64,000 nt of DNA from NCBI GenBank assembly GCA_018829445.1, contig JAHJTV010000074.1, positions 170,771-234,770 of the forward strand. Direction: 5' to 3'. Position numbers and translations under genes: made by a program. Each line of letters begins with the position of its first letter. Within the stretch, counting starts at the first letter, position 1. This DNA is from a bacterium (GTDB lineage: Bacteria; SAR324; XYD2-FULL-50-16). The notes below the pieces were generated by a model, which searched no databases, had not been told where the DNA came from, and saw only the letters and a program-made list of their open reading frames with translations. Positions 18,764 through 27,782 of the stretch are shown one piece after another.

Positions 18764-20440
18764 ATGGAAAATAGAATCTGGCACAAGTCCTATGCACCAC
18801 AAGTTCCACCGAGTATCAACTACGAGAAGGTAACCATACCCGAAGGACTGGAACGAACCGCATTAAGGTTTCCTGACAAGGTCTCCCTGATTATGATGGG
18901 AAAAAAGCTCACCTTTTCCCAAGTCAACGAATTGGTAAATCGATTTGCCAATGCCCTGGCTGATCTTGGCATAAAAAAGGGGGATAAGGTCGCCATAGCC
19001 CTTCCCAACATGCCGCAAGCGGTCATAGCAACCTACGCCGTTTTCAAGCTGGGGGCTGTTGTGGTAATGCATAATCCCCTTTATACGGAACGAGAACTGG
19101 AATACCAGTTAAACGACTCAGACTCCAAATTGTGTATCTGCTTCGATCTGTTGGTTCCCAGAATATTGAAGCTGAAACCGAAAACGAAACTTGAAAACGT
19201 CATTGCCTGCCATTTGAAGGATTACCTGCCCTTTCCAATCAAGCAGCTGTTTCCATATATCAAAAAAGAGATGCATCGTGAGGTTGATCCTAAGGAAGGA
19301 GTACTGGATTTTGCTGATTTGATTAAGAAATATCCCGCCAAAGCTGTCGATATGGATCTCTCTTTTGACGATCTCTCAACTCTACTTTATACCGGTGGAA
19401 CCACCGGTGTATCAAAAGGTGTAATGCTTACGCATAAAAACATCAGCGTTAACGTTCAGCAGTTAAAAGCCTGGATTTATGACGCCAATGAGGGACAAGA
19501 TATCATCATGGGAATATTTCCCTTTTTCCATTCGGCTGGTTTTACAGCCATTATGAATCAAAGTATGTACCGGGGGCTTACGGTCCCCCTGATTCCCCGA
19601 CCGGAGCCGGAAACCATCCTGAAGATGGTGCGCAAACACAAACCTAATTGGTTTCCCTGTGTTCCTACCATCTATGTCGGAATACTAAATCATCCGGATT
19701 TTGCCAAAACGGATTTCACCTCCGTCAGAGGTTGTGTTTCCGGTGCGGCTCCTCTAGCATTGGAGACTATCCGGGAATGGGAAAAATCTGTAGGGGCCAC
19801 TATCATCGAAGTATACGGATTAAGTGAAACCTCTCCTCTGTCCCATGCTAATCCCTGGGGTGGTAAAACCAAAGTGGGAAGCGTGGGAGTTCCGGTTTGC
19901 GATACCGATTGCCGTATTGTCGATATTACCGATGGTAAAAAAGAGATGCCGCAGGGAGAATCGGGAGAAATTGTGCTCTTTGGACCGCAGGTTGCGTCAG
20001 GATACTACAAAAAGCCAAAGGAAACAGCAGAATCTTTTAAAGATGGCTGGTTTTATACCGGCGATATCGGTTATATGGATGAAGACGGATACCTGTTCAT
20101 TGTGGACAGGAAAAAGGATATGATCATCGCCGGCGGCTATAACATTTATCCCAGGGAAATTGATGAGGTTCTGTTTCAACATCCGAAGATCAAGGAGGCA
20201 TGCGCCGTTGGTATTCCGGATAGCTACCGCGGTGAGACGGTTAAGGTATTTATCGCACCTAAACCCGGTGAAACATTGACCAAAAAAGAGGTGGATGACT
20301 ATTGCCGTGAAAACCTGGCGGCCTATAAGGTTCCAAAAAGAGTCGAGTTCCTGGAAGAACTTCCCAAAAGTGCCATCGGCAAGGTATTACGCCGAGAGCT
20401 CAGGGATCAGGAAATTAAAAAAATGGAAAAGAAGGAATAA
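18764..20440 (+). CDS. Acyl-CoA synthetase (AMP-forming), FadD-like
   Basis: A 558-aa member of the ANL superfamily. Motifs are the P-loop YTGGTTGVSKGVMLTH (about 208-223), VYGLSETSP, the hinge/ATP motif GWFYTGDIGYMDEDGYL, DRKKDMIIAGGYNIYP, and the C-terminal catalytic Lys in KSAIGKVLRREL. It converts a carboxylic acid to its CoA thioester. Overall it resembles long-chain fatty-acid ligases. Next to a glycyl radical enzyme and activase it may activate that enzyme's carboxylate product. GGGGAG precedes the ATG, and the thioesterase follows 27 nt downstream. Confidence 0.9.
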   Translation: MENRIWHKSYAPQVPPSINYEKVTIPEGLERTALRFPDKVSLIMMGKKLTFSQVNELVNRFANALADLGIKKGDKVAIALPNMPQAVIATYAVFKLGAVVVMHNPLYTERELEYQLNDSDSKLCICFDLLVPRILKLKPKTKLENVIACHLKDYLPFPIKQLFPYIKKEMHREVDPKEGVLDFADLIKKYPAKAVDMDLSFDDLSTLLYTGGTTGVSKGVMLTHKNISVNVQQLKAWIYDANEGQDIIMGIFPFFHSAGFTAIMNQSMYRGLTVPLIPRPEPETILKMVRKHKPNWFPCVPTIYVGILNHPDFAKTDFTSVRGCVSGAAPLALETIREWEKSVGATIIEVYGLSETSPLSHANPWGGKTKVGSVGVPVCDTDCRIVDITDGKKEMPQGESGEIVLFGPQVASGYYKKPKETAESFKDGWFYTGDIGYMDEDGYLFIVDRKKDMIIAGGYNIYPREIDEVLFQHPKIKEACAVGIPDSYRGETVKVFIAPKPGETLTKKEVDDYCRENLAAYKVPKRVEFLEELPKSAIGKVLRRELRDQEIKKMEKKE

Positions 20441-20467
20441 ATAGTTTTAATTAATACGGGGATATAA

Positions 20468-20953
20468 ATGATTGAAGAAAAATATAAGGATATTGCCGAA
20501 TTATCGGTTTCGATTGTGGAAGCAATCAGACGGACGGGTCTCAAGGTCGTCGCCCTCAGGGATCGTTACGCAAAATTTGTGATGCCGCTGGAAGGAAATG
20601 TGAATCACGTGGGGGCGATGTATGCCGGATCTTTGTTCACACTTGGAGAGTTTACCGGAGGAATCGTACCTGGGGTCTCTTTTGATATCACCAGGTATTT
20701 TCCCATTGTAAAGGAGATTAAAATCAAGTACATCGCTATGGCAAAAACCGATATTCATATCGAAGCAGAGTTAAGCCAGGAGGAAGTAAAAAGAATCGAA
20801 GCCGAAGCGGATGAAAATGGAAAAGCGGATATCACCATGGATCTTGAATTAAAAAACACCAATAATGAGGTGGTTGCCATTGTCAATGGGGTCTGGCAGA
20901 TCCGGAAACTCTCCGATGATATGAAGAATATATTCAAAATACCAGGTACTTAA
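20468..20953 (+). CDS. Hotdog-fold thioesterase-like protein (DUF4442/YiiD-C type)
   Basis: A 161-aa protein with features of DUF4442/PaaI-like hotdog domains: LEGNVNHVGAMYAGSLFTLGE, the central helix, and the strand IKYIAMAKTDIHIEAEL. In these enzymes the Asn-His...Gly/Ala-Gly region forms the acyl-CoA active site. It would hydrolyse or proofread an acyl-CoA, in line with its place 27 nt after the CoA ligase. The natural substrate is unknown. Confidence 0.7.
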   Translation: MIEEKYKDIAELSVSIVEAIRRTGLKVVALRDRYAKFVMPLEGNVNHVGAMYAGSLFTLGEFTGGIVPGVSFDITRYFPIVKEIKIKYIAMAKTDIHIEAELSQEEVKRIEAEADENGKADITMDLELKNTNNEVVAIVNGVWQIRKLSDDMKNIFKIPGT

Positions 20954-21071
20954 GTTGGTAGTCTATGGGTGTTGAATGCTGGATATTTTTGGCTGATTTG
21001 AATAAAATCCAGAATTCCGGTGATTTATTGATATTTATTTATTACTACGAACTTCAACCCATGAGAAAAGC

Positions 21072-21866
21072 ATGAAAGAGATTTGCAACGATTTACGTGA
21101 GGAATGTCAGGCGTTGGATGATATTGTCGCTGAACTGGATGATGAATCCTGGTCTCTAAAAACGTCGTTTTACGATTGGACAATTAAGGATGAGATTGCC
21201 CATCTGGCATACTTTGATTATTTCGCACGGTTATCAGCAACCGATAAGGAAGCTTTTGAGAAGGAGATGCTCATTCTTGCCGAAGACGTGGAAAACCTGT
21301 TTGAAAAAACACTTGAACCGGGAAGATTAAAGTCAAACAAGGAACTCCTTGAATGGTGGCGAACAGAACGAAATCTGATGGTGGAAGCTTATGGAAAGCT
21401 TGATCCCAAAACCCGGTTGCCCTGGCATATTCCCATGAGTGCCAGATCCTCAGCTACCGCAAGACTGATGGAAACATGGGCCCACGGTCAGGATATTGTT
21501 GATACCCTTGGACTCAAAAGACCCTCCAGTGATCGTATCAAGCATATTGCTCATCTGGGGGTATCAACCTTTGCCTGGAGTTTTTCCTGTCGCGGTCTCG
21601 CTGTTCCAGACGAAAAGGTCAGCGTTGACCTGGAAAGCCCATCGGGACAAATTTGGACTTGGGGTACACAATCCTCGGCGAATATAATAAAAGGGAAAGC
21701 TGAAGACTTTTGCCTGGTGGTGGCACAACGAAGACACTATCTCGATACCAATCTGCAGGTAAAAGGTGACACCGCAAAAAAATGGATGGAGATTGCCCAG
21801 GTTTTTGCAGGCCCACCAGTCGAAGGCCCTAACCCGAAAAGGGGTCAAGTCTTGTTTTATGGCTAG
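21072..21866 (+). CDS. TIGR03084-like DinB/maleylpyruvate-isomerase-fold protein
   Basis: A 264-aa protein with the DinB-like four-helix start (LDDIVAELDDESWSLKTS, then WTIKDEIAHLAYFDYFA) whose His residues bind a metal in relatives, a middle METWAHGQDIVDTLG, and a C-terminal beta domain (ANIIKGKAEDFCLVVAQRRH). The family is described as putative metal-binding proteins related to mycothiol-dependent maleylpyruvate isomerase. It is often found with acyl-CoA catabolism, and its exact reaction is unknown. It ends the locus that begins with glycyl radical enzyme 1. The ribosome site is weak. Confidence 0.7.
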   Translation: MKEICNDLREECQALDDIVAELDDESWSLKTSFYDWTIKDEIAHLAYFDYFARLSATDKEAFEKEMLILAEDVENLFEKTLEPGRLKSNKELLEWWRTERNLMVEAYGKLDPKTRLPWHIPMSARSSATARLMETWAHGQDIVDTLGLKRPSSDRIKHIAHLGVSTFAWSFSCRGLAVPDEKVSVDLESPSGQIWTWGTQSSANIIKGKAEDFCLVVAQRRHYLDTNLQVKGDTAKKWMEIAQVFAGPPVEGPNPKRGQVLFYG

Positions 21867-22064
21867 TGTTCCGAATTTTGAAAACAATTAAACGAAAGAC
21901 AACGAGATATTTCAAAACTACATTACAGTTTCCAGTTGCACTAGAAGGATTGAGGACGATACCTACAAAATAAACGTTGGAAAAAGTTTTCACAAAACCA
22001 GAAATGTAGACATTGGTGTTTTCAATACATGTTCTTAAAATAAGGCACAAAATGACCCCTTTTC

Positions 22065-23225
22065 TTAAAATAGCGCGTCGATATCAGCCTGGCTCATTTT
22101 CCCCGGATCTTCATTCTTACTGGCCTGTGATTGGTCTTTCAATGTCTGCTCTACGGGTTGGAAGAGTTTTAATCTGATTTCGTTTTGACTCTCTTCTGCA
22201 ACCCTTCTTTCTCCAGTTCCCGCTCCACTCATCGCTTCCTGTTGCTCTTTTTCGCAATCGGAAATCGCGAGAATCCTGGCAATCGATTTATTGGCTGCAG
22301 CGGTATATTTGCTGGCAATTTCAAAGATGGAATAGGTAATTTCGATCAATTCATGGTTGGTGATACCAAATTCGTCTTTAAGCCATTTATAAGACTTTGA
22401 AATGGTAGGATTGTGAGTGTCATCTAAAGCAAACTTCTCTTTCCACGTTTCCTGGGAAAAAGAGTCGTAACCGTATGAAGGCATGAATTTTTGTAGCAAC
22501 TCAAAATAGACAATATCAACAAAGTCATCAAAACCATAAACAGCGATATTTAGTGCAGGTTCAGATTTCTTTGTTTTCCCAGAATCTTGAATCCCATTTG
22601 AAGTTTCATCAGTATCCTCATAGCTGTTATCAGAAAAAGAGTATAAACTTTGGAGTTGAATATTTAAATGGGGCCGGGATTTTGAGAGGATATCAAAAGT
22701 TTTAAGACCGGTTCTGTGCATATTGATAATGCGGCTGATAATCTCTGACAGGATAATCAACAGGAGTTCCAAAGCGACGGATAACTTTTCCTCGGAGTAA
22801 GCGGTGAAATCCTCGTCGTTTTCTGCGACTTTTTGATAGTTATTCACCTGGCGGAATAATTCATCAATAATGGTCATTTCAACTCCCAGGGCCATTAATC
22901 CGGATTTACCCGCGACTAGATTTGCTCCTCTGGGTTCTCCCAGAATGCATCTTTCACCGACAATGGGACCAGAAGTGGATCCCAGGTTCTTACCTCCAAT
23001 AATGACATCCAGGTCACCCTTAATTATAAAATAGACCCATTGATCAAAAAGCCCCTCCTTAATAAGGGTTTCCCCCGGAGAAAGGTTGACCGGCTTGCTG
23101 TAACAGAAAATCATATCAAGCAACCGGTCTGAACAATCAGAAAATTCCGGTATCAATCTGAGAGATTTCTTGGCAGATTGATTGTCCCCCAGAATGGCTT
23201 TACAATAATAGGTGACTGGATTCAT
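22065..23225 (-). CDS. Cyclic-nucleotide-binding-domain protein with FliM-like C-terminal peptide
   Basis: A 386-aa soluble protein. Residues about 25-125 form a cNMP-binding beta-barrel (LSPGETLIKEGLFDQWVYFI, GPIVGERCILGEPRGA), but the cAMP-contacting phosphate cassette is not canonical. The middle is helical with no known domain, and a Gln/Glu-rich linker follows. The last ten residues, MSQADIDALF, closely match the (L/M)SQ-EIDAL peptide at the N-terminus of FliM/FliY, which binds phosphorylated CheY. No HTH is present, so this is not a CRP regulator. A role in flagellar or chemotaxis signalling is inferred. Confidence 0.7.
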   Translation of the reverse strand: MNPVTYYCKAILGDNQSAKKSLRLIPEFSDCSDRLLDMIFCYSKPVNLSPGETLIKEGLFDQWVYFIIKGDLDVIIGGKNLGSTSGPIVGERCILGEPRGANLVAGKSGLMALGVEMTIIDELFRQVNNYQKVAENDEDFTAYSEEKLSVALELLLIILSEIISRIINMHRTGLKTFDILSKSRPHLNIQLQSLYSFSDNSYEDTDETSNGIQDSGKTKKSEPALNIAVYGFDDFVDIVYFELLQKFMPSYGYDSFSQETWKEKFALDDTHNPTISKSYKWLKDEFGITNHELIEITYSIFEIASKYTAAANKSIARILAISDCEKEQQEAMSGAGTGERRVAEESQNEIRLKLFQPVEQTLKDQSQASKNEDPGKMSQADIDALF

Positions 23226-23345
23226 GTGTATTCAATATTTTTTAAAAAGTATTAAGAAAATCTTAAATGTAACTTGACGATTGAATATGGCATAAGTATT
23301 CGCTGTATGAAAAGAGCTCCGTTATGAAATTGGAAAATCTTATTT

Positions 23346-24188
23346 CTACGTGCAGTTCTGTAAAAAACGTTCTGCATCGCTTTTACCTAGGTCATAAACG
23401 ATCTGCAAACCGTCGGGATTGGTATAATCCCACTTTTTGATTGTGATGGGTTGTGATGGTTGTATATAGACGCGTTCTTTTTTTACTTTTATAAGATCAG
23501 CGGGATATTGTCTGGTTAACAAAACCAGTATTCTTCCTTTGCTTCCTGAAATGGCTTTAACCGGAACGTTGTCAATAATGCCTCCATCCAGGGCAGGAAA
23601 TCCATTGCGTTTCATGACGGGAACAAAAGGGGGAGTACAGGAAGACTGTAAAAGCAACTCGGCAAGATCGTCCGTAGTATTACAACTGCTAATAGGAATA
23701 ATAACAGGAGTGTAACCCAGTTTACAGGCAAAAGAGGGATGAAGAGGGTTTTTTAGCTTTTTTTCTACCATGTAGGCAGAAAATCCAATCACTGTCCCCA
23801 AACGAGGTCCGATCCAGGAAGGTGGTTTCGTGATAAGAACGTTGAATGAAGGCCCTGATTTTAAAGTGGATAAGGCAGCCGGATCAAATAGATCCAGAAT
23901 CGACTGCCGGTAGATATTGTATTGAGGAAAAACAGGATTCTTATTAAAAATGTTTTCCAGATACATATTCTTGCGGTTCTGTGCGGTAACTTTTTTGAAA
24001 TATCGAAGTCCCTCTTCCGTTTTACCGACCAAGGCAAAACAGGCAATGGTCGCTCCGGCACTGACACCTGCCACCTGGTCAATCTTTAATTCCTTCTGCC
24101 GGAAAAGAGTTTCACAAAATCCAGCCTGCCAGATGCACCTGCCACCACCCCCTGAAAAGACAAGCGAATCAAAATCTGAAAGCTTCAT
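23346..24188 (-). CDS. Patatin-like phospholipase
   Basis: A 280-aa protein with the complete patatin active site: oxyanion loop SGGGGRCIWQAG (12-23), nucleophile Ser43 in GVSAGA (GxSxG), and the Asp of the catalytic dyad in ALDGGIIDNVPV. It hydrolyses acyl ester bonds of lipids. There is no signal peptide, so it is cytoplasmic or membrane-associated. It stands alone between the cNMP-domain gene and the divergent GntR regulator. A stretch KKERVYIQPSQPITIKKWDY near the C-terminus is typical of bacterial members. Confidence 0.85.
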   Translation of the reverse strand: MKLSDFDSLVFSGGGGRCIWQAGFCETLFRQKELKIDQVAGVSAGATIACFALVGKTEEGLRYFKKVTAQNRKNMYLENIFNKNPVFPQYNIYRQSILDLFDPAALSTLKSGPSFNVLITKPPSWIGPRLGTVIGFSAYMVEKKLKNPLHPSFACKLGYTPVIIPISSCNTTDDLAELLLQSSCTPPFVPVMKRNGFPALDGGIIDNVPVKAISGSKGRILVLLTRQYPADLIKVKKERVYIQPSQPITIKKWDYTNPDGLQIVYDLGKSDAERFLQNCT

Positions 24189-24360
24189 ATTCGGTTTTAA
24201 TTGTAAAATTGTGTCAGTAACCGGTTGATCACCAAAATCAAGAGTACTGGTGTGTAACTATAAAAAAAGAACCATTGACTGACAAGTATAAACAGAAACA
24301 GATATAATATTAATGATTTAAGATGGTGTCGACCCAAAATAAAATAACACATTTTTATTA

Positions 24361-24418
24361 TTGACTTTGTTTCTCTGGAAAATTATGGTTAAGTAGATTC
24401 TGGCAACTGGTAATACCA
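24361..24418 (+). promoter_or_regulatory. Sigma70-type promoter with GntR/FadR-type operator
   Basis: TTGACT (24361-24366), a 17-bp spacer and TATGGT (24384-24389) form a good promoter. The palindrome TGGTAATACCA (24408-24418) lies just downstream of the expected transcription start. It fits the TGGT-N3-ACCA operators used by FadR-subfamily GntR repressors. The regulator gene follows at 24487, so autorepression of the whole second glycyl radical operon is likely. Confidence 0.6.
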
Positions 24419-24486
24419 CCAGCCATAAAATTTTAGATAATAGATCTCAAGGAAAACGATAACAAAGAGTGTAATAGGTTATAATA

Positions 24487-25215
24487 ATGCAGGAATTACT
24501 ACAGCCGATAAAGACGGAAAGTTTAAAACAGGTTTTTGTTACCAGGTTTGAGGAGTTGATTTTATCGGGAAAACTCTCCATTGGGGAGAAACTGCCTTCG
24601 GAGCGAGAACTGGCTTTGCAGTTGAATGTAAGCAGGCCGGTGGTTCACGAGGGATTAGTGGATTTGGCCTCAAAAGGATTGATCTCTTTGAAGCCCCGCA
24701 TTGGAGCTGTTGTTAACGATTACCGCAAGGAGGGCTCACCTGAGATTCTCAACTCGCTTTTAAGCTACAACAATGGCGAATTGGACCCCCAGATTTTGAG
24801 GGGAATTCTCTCAATGAGAATCCTGTTTGAGGTTGAAACCTCGCGTTTGGCAGCTTTAAACAGGACTGATGAACATTTGGGGCAGTTCCACGAAATAATC
24901 AATCGAGAAGGGAAAATCGGACATGGAAATGTGGAAGCCCTGACGGAAATCGATTTTCAGTTTCATCATCTGACCGCTTTATCTTCCGGCAATTTTATCT
25001 ATCCATTGCTGATGAATTCCATGAAAAGCGTCTATACGAATTTAAGCCGGCAGTTCTTCAATGATGCTTCGGTTGTACCAAGGGTATTCTCTTTTCACCA
25101 GGAGATGGTAAGGGCAATTGAGGACAAAGATGAAGAAACGGCTGAACAGGTTATGAGAAAGATCTTAAGGCATGGTGAGAAGCAATTCATCCTCATGATT
25201 AACGAAAGAAAATAG
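24487..25215 (+). CDS. GntR-family transcriptional regulator (FadR/FCD subfamily)
   Basis: The protein has 242 aa. An N-terminal winged helix (about 10-75) has the signature GEKLPSERELALQLNVSRPVVHEGL. The C-terminal all-helical FCD ligand domain (about 90-230) has LRGILSMRILFEVETSRLAA and metal-binding His residues (FHHL, FHQEMVRAI). Such regulators sense organic acids. It ends 9 nt before glycyl radical enzyme 2, whose ribosome site overlaps the end of this gene, so it very likely controls that operon. An operator candidate lies at 24408-24418. Confidence 0.92.
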   Translation: MQELLQPIKTESLKQVFVTRFEELILSGKLSIGEKLPSERELALQLNVSRPVVHEGLVDLASKGLISLKPRIGAVVNDYRKEGSPEILNSLLSYNNGELDPQILRGILSMRILFEVETSRLAALNRTDEHLGQFHEIINREGKIGHGNVEALTEIDFQFHHLTALSSGNFIYPLLMNSMKSVYTNLSRQFFNDASVVPRVFSFHQEMVRAIEDKDEETAEQVMRKILRHGEKQFILMINERK

Positions 25216-25224
25216 GAGCAAACG

Positions 25225-27741
25225 ATGGCAACGACCGGGTTAGCAAAATCAACCAGACTGATCAAAGAGCCTTCAAAATTATCAGGCAGAATACAATGGC
25301 TCCGGGATTATTATTTTCAAGGTGTTAAACGCGCCTGGAATAATGAATTTACAGCCTGGTCAACAGGTACCTCCTGGGATATTCAGTTCCCTGAATTTAC
25401 TTACTATATTGTTCCCGAGATCTACCTCTTACTTGATACCATGAATGGGGGGTATCAACAGGCTGCAAGAGATGTTGAGTTACCGGGAGGTTTTTGGAAT
25501 CTGAGCTTGCCTGAGAGACGTGCCTGGTTTGTTAAAGAGGTGATGGTCAAGTACGTTCCCAAGGAGATATTACCGGGAGATCTGATTGCAGGTGCCCGGT
25601 TCAATGTCATTACTTCCATGTGCTTTAATAAGGCGGAACGAAAGGAATATGACCGCAGAATCTCCGGGAAAAAAGGTGCGAGGCAGGCCGTGAAATGGTT
25701 TCATGATCATGGCTATGGCAATACCGGTTGCACCAGTGGGCATTTGATTCCCGGTTATGAGCAGGTCTTGAAGAAAGGATGGAAGGGGATTTTTGCTGAT
25801 CTCGAAAAAAGATATAACGCCTTATCCGGCAAGGAACAAAAGGGAAGCAAGGGTGCACAGTTGAGAGCGATGATGACCTCCTCCAAAATGCCAATGGAAA
25901 TTGCAGGAGAGTACGCTCTGTTATGCAGACAAAAACTGGCCGGTGAAAAAGATGACAATCGTCGTAACGAATTATTGCAGATGGCTGAAAATCTGGACAG
26001 GATACCTTGGGAACCGGCGCAAACATTCTGGGAGGCGCTGCAATCGTTGTGGATTACTCATATGCTGGTTATGAGCGATGAGAATTACCCGGGCCCCGGG
26101 GTTTCATTCGGTCGCATCGATCAATATCTGTTGCCCTACTGGCAAACCTCAAAAGCCGATGGACTGGATTGGGAATTTGCCAAAGAGATCCTGAAGTGTT
26201 TTTGGATACACTGCAATACCGCCTACGATGCTACTATACGCAACGGACACCAAGGAATTACAGCTGGATACGGTCAGTTGATCACCCTTTCGGGATTGGG
26301 GGAAAACAATGAAGATAAAACCAATGAATTGACCCATATGTTTCTGGAGGTGGTTGATGAGATGTCACCCATCCTGGAACCAAAACCGAATGTGCGATTG
26401 CATCGTAATACTCCTGAAGCATTGCTTGATAAAGTAGTCAGCATGATTTCAACCAGCCAGGGAGCTCCATTTATCTTGAACTTTGATGAGCGCTCCATGG
26501 CAGGAATGATCCTGGAAGCGAAAAAAGCCGGGTTATCTCATCTAATCAATGAACACAATGTTCACGAATATGCGCCCGTAGGCTGCCTGGAAAATACCAT
26601 GGTCGGGAATGATCGTTCCGGGACTGTCGACAATAATATCAATCTATTAAAAGCAGTCGAATTGGCCATAAACGGGGGAAAGAGTCTTTTGCCCTTTGTT
26701 GATCCCATGACCGGCAAGGCGGAAAAAATTCGGCAAGAGGGACCTGAAACCGGTGACTGTTCAAACTTCAAAACGTTTGAACAATTCTGGAAAGCCTATC
26801 AGAAACAGACTGAGTATATCCTTCAGAAGTGTGTTGATACCTATGAATTGTCCGAATCGGTAAGGGCAGATCTTTTTCCGACGCCCTATCTTTCCTGTCT
26901 TGTCAAAGGTTGTGCAGAATCAGGGCGGGATATAACCCAGGGGGCAGCTGAAATCAGCTTTACCACAATGGAAGCCGTGACCTATGCCACCACTGTCGAT
27001 TCTCTGCTGGCAATCAAATACCTTGTTTTTGATAAGCAGGAGTGTACCCTGGCGGATCTGAAAAAAGCCCTGCAGGACAATTGGCAAGGTTATGAGGTAC
27101 TGCAAGCCAAAGCGAAAAACAAGGCGCCCAAATATGGCAGGGATGACGATGATGCGGATCTTCTAGCCAAGCAAGTAATGGATCTCTGGTGTGAGGAGAC
27201 CTGGAAACTTAAAACAAAGAAGACTAATCGACAGTATCGTCCCGGGATGTTGAGCTGGAATTATTGGGCGGGAGATGGACATGTAATGTCAGCCAGTGCT
27301 GATGGCAGGCAGAAAGGACAGTTCCTTTCAAATGCAATCTGTCCTTCGAACGGGGCTGATATCAAAGGACCAACCTCAAATTCCAATTCAGTCGGTAAGG
27401 TGTTGGGTGGAAAGGCTATTGAAAACAAAGGAGATTGGGATGATTACTTGAACTGTCTCCCCAATGGAGCCAGCCATACCATTACCTTCAATCCCTCTAT
27501 TTTAAAAGATCCGGAACACACACAGAAATTCAAGGCATTTTTAAGAGGGTATACGGAAAATGGAGGAACAGCCTTACAAATCAACATCCTGGATCCTGAC
27601 GTTTTGCGAGATGCCCAGAAATACCCCCAGGATTACAGACACCTTCTGGTAAGAATCACCGGTTATAACGCTTATTTTACAACAGTGGGTAAAGAGCTAC
27701 AAAACGAAGTGATCAACAGGGTAAGCCATTGTGGTTTTTAG
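25225..27741 (+). CDS. Glycyl radical enzyme 2 (decarboxylase/dehydratase-like)
   Basis: An 838-aa PFL-like enzyme. Thiyl Cys454 sits in the loop YAPVGCLEN with Glu456 two residues on, so the Cys-x-Glu pair of diol dehydratases and arylacetate decarboxylases is kept. The glycyl radical loop is RITGYNAYF with Gly813, 26 residues from the end. It differs from enzyme 1 in length, active site and C-terminus (NRVSHCGF), so the two are not recent duplicates. Substrate is unknown: an arylacetate, amino-acid-derived acid or diol is plausible. It sits in an operon with GntR upstream (9 nt) and activase 2 downstream (41 nt). Confidence 0.92.
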   Translation: MATTGLAKSTRLIKEPSKLSGRIQWLRDYYFQGVKRAWNNEFTAWSTGTSWDIQFPEFTYYIVPEIYLLLDTMNGGYQQAARDVELPGGFWNLSLPERRAWFVKEVMVKYVPKEILPGDLIAGARFNVITSMCFNKAERKEYDRRISGKKGARQAVKWFHDHGYGNTGCTSGHLIPGYEQVLKKGWKGIFADLEKRYNALSGKEQKGSKGAQLRAMMTSSKMPMEIAGEYALLCRQKLAGEKDDNRRNELLQMAENLDRIPWEPAQTFWEALQSLWITHMLVMSDENYPGPGVSFGRIDQYLLPYWQTSKADGLDWEFAKEILKCFWIHCNTAYDATIRNGHQGITAGYGQLITLSGLGENNEDKTNELTHMFLEVVDEMSPILEPKPNVRLHRNTPEALLDKVVSMISTSQGAPFILNFDERSMAGMILEAKKAGLSHLINEHNVHEYAPVGCLENTMVGNDRSGTVDNNINLLKAVELAINGGKSLLPFVDPMTGKAEKIRQEGPETGDCSNFKTFEQFWKAYQKQTEYILQKCVDTYELSESVRADLFPTPYLSCLVKGCAESGRDITQGAAEISFTTMEAVTYATTVDSLLAIKYLVFDKQECTLADLKKALQDNWQGYEVLQAKAKNKAPKYGRDDDDADLLAKQVMDLWCEETWKLKTKKTNRQYRPGMLSWNYWAGDGHVMSASADGRQKGQFLSNAICPSNGADIKGPTSNSNSVGKVLGGKAIENKGDWDDYLNCLPNGASHTITFNPSILKDPEHTQKFKAFLRGYTENGGTALQINILDPDVLRDAQKYPQDYRHLLVRITGYNAYFTTVGKELQNEVINRVSHCGF

Positions 27742-27782
27742 TACTTTAGATAACTATTTAGATATGATCATCAATTAAAGAA

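Noticed and set aside
19824..20123. 99-aa plus-strand frame inside the CoA ligase gene
   Set aside because: Shadow of the AMP-binding gene in another frame.
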